A stretch of 64,000 bases of DNA. It comes from Halorussus caseinilyticus. GTDB taxonomy: Archaea > Halobacteriota > Halobacteria > Halobacteriales > Haladaptataceae. The stretch spans positions 2,232,001 through 2,296,000 of the forward strand of contig NZ_CP119809.1 in NCBI RefSeq assembly GCF_029338395.1, given 5' to 3'. The notes beneath the pieces were generated by a model. The model was not told where the DNA came from, ran no database searches, and was given only the letters and a program-made list of their open reading frames with translations. This document shows positions 59,471 through 64,000 of the stretch, piece by piece; position 1 is the stretch's first letter; each line of letters begins with the position of its first letter. The position numbers were made by a program, and so were the translations under genes.

Positions 59471-60697
59471 TCACGCCGACCACTCCCAGTCCTGCACGCT
59501 CACGGTCTCGCCCTCCGGAATCCCCTCGCGGCCCTCGGGCACTTCGACCCACCCGTCCGCGAGCGCCACGCTGGAGAGGACGCCCGACCCCGAAGCTCTG
59601 GTGGGGGTCGCCGTCGCCTCGCCGTCGTCGTCCTCGCCGAGTTGCACCCGAGCGAACGTCCGGATGCCCGGTTCGCTCCGAATCTTCCGGTCGAGTCGGG
59701 CCTCGGTCGTCGGGAAGCCGTTTCGGGGTAGCCCTCCGACCGCCTTCAGCGCGGGCCGGAGGAACTGGACCGCGTTGATGATGCACGCGACTGGGTAGCC
59801 GGGGAGCATCACGACCGGCGTCTCTTCGACCACGCCGACAGCGACGGGGTGGCCGGGCTTGAGCGCGACCCCGTGGAACAGGATTTCGCCGAGGTCGGCC
59901 ACGACTTCGGGGAGCAGGTCGCGCTCGCCCACCGACGACCCGCCGGTGGTGACCACCACGTCTTTCGTCAGGTCGCGCTGGATGGCCGCCCGGAGCGCGT
60001 CGGGGTCGTCGGTCACCACGTCGCGGTAGGTCGCTCGGCCGGCCCACCGCTCGACGTAGCGCGAGACCGTCAGGCCGTTGGTCTCCACGACTTCGCCGGA
60101 GTCGGGGTCGGACTGGACCAACTCCTCGCCGGTCGGAACCACCCCGACCGTGGGTCGCTCGCGGACCGCCACGGTATCGACGCCGACCGACTTGAGCAGG
60201 CCCAAATCGGAGGGCCGCAGGCGGTGGCCCGCATCGTAGAGGTGCTGGCCCTCTTCCACGTCCTCGCCGACCGGCGCGACGTTCTCGCCTTCGGCCACGG
60301 CGTCGAAAACCTCCACGTCGTCTCCGAACTCGTCTACCTGCTCTATCATCACCACGGCGTCCGCGCCCGCGGGGAGTTCGCTCCCGGTGTGGACCCTGAC
60401 GGCACTCCGGGGTGCCATCTCCCGGGCGCGTCCAAGCACCTCGGGCGACCGGTCGCTCGCGCCGAAGGTGTCCTCGGCCCGGACCGCGTAGCCGTCCATC
60501 GCGGCCCGCGGGTAATGGGGCACGTTTCGCGCCGCGACGACCTCCTCGGCGAGGACTCGGCCGTCTGCGGAGGCGAGGGGCACCTCCTCGGTCCGGTCGT
60601 GAGGAGCCACCGCGTCGAGGAGGCGCTCGCGGGCCTCGCCGACGCGAGTCTTGTCCTTGAACCCGGACTGTTTCCGGTCCGGTTGGTCTTCGCTCAT
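59471..60697 (-). CDS. moeA: Molybdopterin molybdotransferase MoeA
   Basis: 408 aa from the ATG at 60695-60697; the upstream open frame is not conserved. Inserts Mo into MPT-AMP made by MoaB/MogA. VPHYPRAAMDGYAVRAEDTF, the VVPTGEELV and VTTGGSSVGERDL (MPT-binding) motifs, and ALKPGHPVAVGV. LPGYPVACIINAVQFLRP precedes the C-terminal beta domain. Complete. Confidence 0.92.
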   Translation of the reverse strand: MSEDQPDRKQSGFKDKTRVGEARERLLDAVAPHDRTEEVPLASADGRVLAEEVVAARNVPHYPRAAMDGYAVRAEDTFGASDRSPEVLGRAREMAPRSAVRVHTGSELPAGADAVVMIEQVDEFGDDVEVFDAVAEGENVAPVGEDVEEGQHLYDAGHRLRPSDLGLLKSVGVDTVAVRERPTVGVVPTGEELVQSDPDSGEVVETNGLTVSRYVERWAGRATYRDVVTDDPDALRAAIQRDLTKDVVVTTGGSSVGERDLLPEVVADLGEILFHGVALKPGHPVAVGVVEETPVVMLPGYPVACIINAVQFLRPALKAVGGLPRNGFPTTEARLDRKIRSEPGIRTFARVQLGEDDDGEATATPTRASGSGVLSSVALADGWVEVPEGREGIPEGETVSVQDWEWSA

Positions 60698-60791
60698 GGG
60701 TTGAAATCGGCCGCCCGCGGGCAAAAACGTGTGGGAAAGCCCCGCAGACCGGACCACACCCTTTTTCGCCCCGCCGTCCTAAGACGCAGGT

Positions 60792-61148
60792 ATGTCAGCG
60801 CTTCGTGAGGCCATGCGGGAGTTGCCGGACGCGGTGTTCGCCGACTTGCTGGAGAGCGACGACGCCTACCTGCTGGTCATCGACCTGCCGGGTGCCAACG
60901 AGAAGACGGTGGACGTGGGTGTCACGGACGGACGACTCGAAATCGAGGCGCGCCGCGAGAAGGACGTGCCGATGGACTTCTCGTACCTCCAAGAGGAGCG
61001 GTCGCTGTTCCTCGACGCCGACCTCCCCCTGCCGCCGGACGCCACCGGTGCGGACGCGGAGGCGACCATCGACCGGGGAGTGCTGGAGCTTCGCCTGCCC
61101 AAGCGCGAGGCCACCCCGGAACAGGAAATTCCCATCGAGAGCCGGTGA
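60792..61148 (+). CDS. Hsp20/alpha-crystallin small heat-shock protein
   Basis: 118 aa. Alpha-crystallin domain about 20-110: VIDLPGANEKTVDVGVTDGR, then DRGVLELRLPKRE with the beta-strand G-V-L motif. The C-terminal extension carries an IPI motif (EIPIES), used in oligomer assembly. Cytoplasmic holdase chaperone. Starts 95 bp from the divergent moeA; next gene 9 bp after the stop. Confidence 0.87.
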   Translation: MSALREAMRELPDAVFADLLESDDAYLLVIDLPGANEKTVDVGVTDGRLEIEARREKDVPMDFSYLQEERSLFLDADLPLPPDATGADAEATIDRGVLELRLPKREATPEQEIPIESR

Positions 61149-61157
61149 CCCCGCGGG

Positions 61158-62831
61158 GTGGTCACACTGGCTAACCTCCGTGCGTACCGGCGGTTCTTCG
61201 TGGTCGCGTACCACTTCCTGCCGCTACTGCTGAGTTACGCCCGCGACAGACGCCGGTACCTGCTGTTCGGCGGACCTCGCCGCGTCGATAGCGGGATGCG
61301 CGTCGAGCGAGCCAACACCCTGCTGGAGTCGTTGCTGACGCTCGGCCCGACGTTCATCAAACTCGGCCAGTTGCTCTCGACTCGGCCGGACATCCTGCCC
61401 CCCGAGTACGTGGACGTGCTGTCGAAGCTACAGGACGAGGTGCCGCCAGCGCCGTGGGCCGAGGCGCGGGCCGTCCTCGAAGACGAACTCGGGTCAGTCG
61501 AAGACCGGTTCGACGAGTTCGACTCGGAGGCCATCTCCGGGGCGAGTCTCGGGCAGGTCTACACCGCCGAAGTCGACGGCGAAGAAGTGGCGGTGAAGAT
61601 TCGGCGGCCCAACATCGAGGAACTGGTGAACGCCGACCTGCGCGTGATTCGGTGGTCGCTCCCGATTCTGCTCCGGTTCATCGGACAGGCCCGCGCGTTC
61701 TCGCTTGAGAACCTCGCCGACGAGTTCGCCCGGACGATTCGCCAAGAGATGGACTACGGCCGGGAGGCCGCGATGCTCGAAGAGATTCGGTCGAACTTCG
61801 AGGGCAACGACGACGTGGCGATTCCGTCGGTCCTCGATTCGCACTCCGGGCCGCGGGTACTGACGATGGAGTACATCACCGGCACGAAAATCAACGACGT
61901 GGAGGAACTCGACGCGACGGGTCTCGACCGCCACCAACTCGCGGTCAACTTACAGGAGGCCTACCTCCAGATGCTACTGGAGGACGGGGTGTTCCACGCC
62001 GACCCGCACCCCGGAAACCTCGCGGTGCGCGAGGACGGGACCATCGTCTTCTACGACTTCGGCATGTCCGGTCGAGTGGACGAGTTCATCCAGAACAAAA
62101 TCGTGGACTTCTATATCGCGGTGGCAAATCAGGACATCGACGGGATTCTCGACGCCCTCGTGGAGATGGGGACGCTCAGCCCCGAGGCCGACCGAGCGAC
62201 GATGGGACAGGTGATGGAACTCGCAATCGAGGACGCCCGCGGCGAGGACATCGAGACCTACCGGGTCCAGCAAATCGTCGAGCAGGTCGAGGACACCATC
62301 TACGAGTTCCCCCTGCGTCTGCCCTCGAACCTCGCGCTGGTTCTGCGGGTCGCTACCGTGGTCGAGGGGGTCTGCGTCACGCTCGACCCCGACTTCGACT
62401 TCATCTCGGTTGCGACCGACTACCTGACCGAACAGGGCTACCGCGAGGAGTCGATAAAGCAGTTCGCCGCCGAGACGGGCGACCAGATTCAGCGGTCGAT
62501 TCAGTCGTCGGTCCGGGTCCCGCCGAAACTGGAGAACGCGCTGGACCGAATCGAGCGAGACGACTTCTACGTCCGGGCGGACGTTGAAGACGGCAACGAC
62601 GTGTTCGAGGACCTCGCCAAGCGCCTCGTCTACGGCATGTTGCTCGCCTCGGGCGCGTTCTCGACGGCGTTCCTCTACGCGCTGACCACCGTGGAAGCGG
62701 CGGCAGTCGCGGGCGTCTTCTCGGCGGGGGTCGCGTTCCTGCTCTACCGGACGTTCCGCGGGCGAAAGGGTATCCGGGCGACGCCGCAGTTCACCCGTCA
62801 CGAGATGCGCCAGCGCCGCGGCGGGAAGTGA
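61158..62831 (+). CDS. ABC1/UbiB-family atypical protein kinase
   Basis: 557 aa, GTG start. The family KxGQ motif lies in FIKLGQLLSTRPDILP (about 57-72). Next are the ATP-binding SGASLGQVYTAEVDGE, QEMDYGREAAMLEEI, HADPHPGNLAVREDG (catalytic Asp and Asn) and YDFGMSGRV. Two C-terminal hydrophobic helices (about 490-530) anchor it. Family members support quinone biosynthesis or lipid homeostasis. Clustered 9 bp after Hsp20. Confidence 0.87.
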   Translation: MVTLANLRAYRRFFVVAYHFLPLLLSYARDRRRYLLFGGPRRVDSGMRVERANTLLESLLTLGPTFIKLGQLLSTRPDILPPEYVDVLSKLQDEVPPAPWAEARAVLEDELGSVEDRFDEFDSEAISGASLGQVYTAEVDGEEVAVKIRRPNIEELVNADLRVIRWSLPILLRFIGQARAFSLENLADEFARTIRQEMDYGREAAMLEEIRSNFEGNDDVAIPSVLDSHSGPRVLTMEYITGTKINDVEELDATGLDRHQLAVNLQEAYLQMLLEDGVFHADPHPGNLAVREDGTIVFYDFGMSGRVDEFIQNKIVDFYIAVANQDIDGILDALVEMGTLSPEADRATMGQVMELAIEDARGEDIETYRVQQIVEQVEDTIYEFPLRLPSNLALVLRVATVVEGVCVTLDPDFDFISVATDYLTEQGYREESIKQFAAETGDQIQRSIQSSVRVPPKLENALDRIERDDFYVRADVEDGNDVFEDLAKRLVYGMLLASGAFSTAFLYALTTVEAAAVAGVFSAGVAFLLYRTFRGRKGIRATPQFTRHEMRQRRGGK

Positions 62832-62902
62832 GTTTTAGGATAGCCAAAAACTACTTTGCGTTTTGGAAAACTCTTTTCGGGTAGTAGCGAGAAGGGTCGA
62901 AC

Positions 62903-63805
62903 ATGGGACTACTGGAGAACCTCGTGCTGGTGTTCGTCGCGGGTCTCGTGACGGCGCTGGCGACGGGACTCGGCGCGCTTCCCTTCTTCGTCGTGGACGA
63001 CTTCAGCGACCGGTGGAACGTCGCGTTGTGGGGGTTGGCGTCGGGCATCATGGTGTCGGCGTCGCTGTTCGGTCTCGTCAACGAGGGGTTGGCGTACGCG
63101 GAGGGCGGCTTTCCGGTGTTGATGGTCGGGGGTCTCCTCGCGGGCGTCGTACTGGTGGAAGCGGCAGACTGGGCGCTCGACGCCATCGACATCGAAGGCG
63201 GCGACGAGAGCGAGGCGAGTCACGACCATCACGGTGAGGACGACCACGCTCACGCCGACGGCGGCCATAGCCACGGCGAACACGCGATGGAGGCCGAGGC
63301 GTTCGCCGAGGGCGACCTCCGGAAACTCGTCCTCATCCTCGGCATCCTGACGGTCCACAGTTTCCCGGAGGGGGTCGCGGTCGGCGTCTCGTTCGCGGAG
63401 TTGGGCTTCGCGGGGGGCATCCCGATTCTCGGCTTTTCGGTGCCCCTGCTCGCGGTGTTCATGACCGTCGCCATCTCCATCCACAACGTCCCGGAGGGAT
63501 TGGCCATCTCCATCCCGATGCGCGCGATGGACGTGAGCAAGTGGCGGATGGTGGGCGCGGCGGTGTTTTCGAGTCTCCCCCAACCCATCGGTGCAGTCAT
63601 CGCCTTCGCGTTCGTCCGGTGGGCCAAGGAGTTCCTCCCCTTCGGGTTCGGGTTCGCCGCGGGCGCGATGATTTATCTGGTCGTCACCGAGTTCATCCCC
63701 GAGGCGTTGGAGACCGGCGAGACGCTTTCGGGAGACGGCTACCGGGAACTGCTCGCGGGTCTCGGGGTCGGCGTCGCCGCGATGGTTCCGCTGATGTACG
63801 TGTAG
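62903..63805 (+). CDS. ZIP-family divalent metal transporter
   Basis: 300 aa. Eight predicted helices with a His-rich cytoplasmic loop (about 108-130, DHHGEDDHAHADGGHSHGEH), typical of ZIP3-like transporters. Signature helices: LTVHSFPEGVAVGVSFAEL and ISIHNVPEGLAISIPMRAM (His-x3-Glu-Gly pair forming the metal site). Imports Zn2+ or Fe2+; specificity unknown. Confidence 0.9.
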   Translation: MGLLENLVLVFVAGLVTALATGLGALPFFVVDDFSDRWNVALWGLASGIMVSASLFGLVNEGLAYAEGGFPVLMVGGLLAGVVLVEAADWALDAIDIEGGDESEASHDHHGEDDHAHADGGHSHGEHAMEAEAFAEGDLRKLVLILGILTVHSFPEGVAVGVSFAELGFAGGIPILGFSVPLLAVFMTVAISIHNVPEGLAISIPMRAMDVSKWRMVGAAVFSSLPQPIGAVIAFAFVRWAKEFLPFGFGFAAGAMIYLVVTEFIPEALETGETLSGDGYRELLAGLGVGVAAMVPLMYV

Positions 63806-63844
63806 TCCGGTAGGCAGATACCGCCGTGGTTACTTCCTGCCGAC

Positions 63845-64000
63845 GTGAACAGTTCGATTCGGAAAGACGAACTCGCCGTGGCACTGCTCTCGTCGGCGTT
63901 CGTCGGTCTCGGGGTCGCTCTCACGACGCGGGCGCTGGTCTCGTGGAAGTGCCTGCCGTCGGTTCCGCCCGACACCTACCGCGTGATGTCGGTCGATTTC
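63845..64000 (+). CDS. Membrane-protein gene cut by the window end
   Basis: 52 codons from a GTG at 63845; open to the last base. Predicted NSSIRKDELAVALLSSAFVG and a hydrophobic stretch (LGVALTTRALV) suggest an N-terminal membrane helix. The antisense frame is also open but has no conserved features. Too short to assign. Confidence 0.4.
   Translation, partial: MNSSIRKDELAVALLSSAFVGLGVALTTRALVSWKCLPSVPPDTYRVMSVDF

Overview
The window is chromosomal DNA of a halophilic archaeon (class Halobacteria). GC content is high and the proteins are acidic. Genes are packed with ATGA/GTGA overlaps, and many have an AT-rich TATA-like box about 27-30 bp before the start codon, as expected for leaderless mRNAs. 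Haloarchaeal hallmarks include Tat-lipobox PstS, PGF-CTERM surface proteins, a His-kinase with a 7TM sensor, MptA, LWR-salt protein, class II ribonucleotide reductase with inteins and small CPxC zinc-finger proteins. The genus cannot be fixed from the sequence alone. I see no transposase, CRISPR array, rRNA or replication origin.

Layout. 0-7.4 kb: truncated IPP isomerase-like Nudix gene, MoaB, MDR dehydrogenase, a JAMM protease flanked by inverted repeats, an HExxH surface protein and PspA. 7.7-16 kb: HerA-type ATPase, 7TM histidine kinase, UspA, KaiC-like ATPase, NAD kinase, MptA. 16-19 kb: two membrane proteins, an alpha/beta hydrolase and PhoU. 19-25 kb: the phosphate locus pstS-C-A-B with phoU downstream, and a divergent AbrB-PhoU fusion. 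25-30 kb: CBS-domain protein, a small lycopene-cyclase-domain protein, an HTH/membrane plus P-loop-like pair, a Tat-exported Cys-rich peptide, tRNA-Val and a PAC2 protein. 30.6-34.6 kb: trpDFEG operon (chorismate to anthranilate and on to CdRP). 35.6-40.5 kb: class II ribonucleotide reductase with two inteins and a short overlapping leader ORF. 40.6-48 kb: arylsulfotransferase-like protein, zinc micro-protein, sulfite-oxidase-like enzyme coupled to a Met-rich surface protein, VTT membrane protein and a large secreted DUF2341 protein. 48-57 kb: zinc-finger HTH, PH-like protein, two cis-prenyltransferase paralogues separated by an AT-rich islet, cold-shock protein, HemA, pterin carbinolamine dehydratase, LWR-salt protein and a HAD phosphatase. 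57-64 kb: two MoeA paralogues, Hsp20, an ABC1 kinase, a ZIP transporter and a cut membrane gene.

Functional themes. Phosphate uptake and its control (PstSCAB, two PhoU-type proteins). Molybdenum cofactor (MoaB, MoeA, MoeA-PBP) together with a Mo enzyme of the sulfite oxidase fold. Tryptophan, tetrapyrrole and pterin synthesis. Polyprenyl carrier lipid.

The most unusual part is non-coding. The intergenic gaps hold dispersed repeats of at least three families. One family has four copies, in both orientations. It folds into a long outer stem (GCCCCCGCCC... paired with ...GGGCGGCCCC) and, in three of the copies, an inner bulged hairpin. Three inner base pairs change in a compensatory way between copies while the unpaired bases stay constant. 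That pattern suggests a structured RNA, or a small mobile element with an RNA-like fold, and I could not assign it to a known family. Other leads are the intein placed directly before the thiyl-radical cysteine of the reductase, the Shine-Dalgarno-preceded 28-codon ORF overlapping its start, and the Cys-rich exported peptide.
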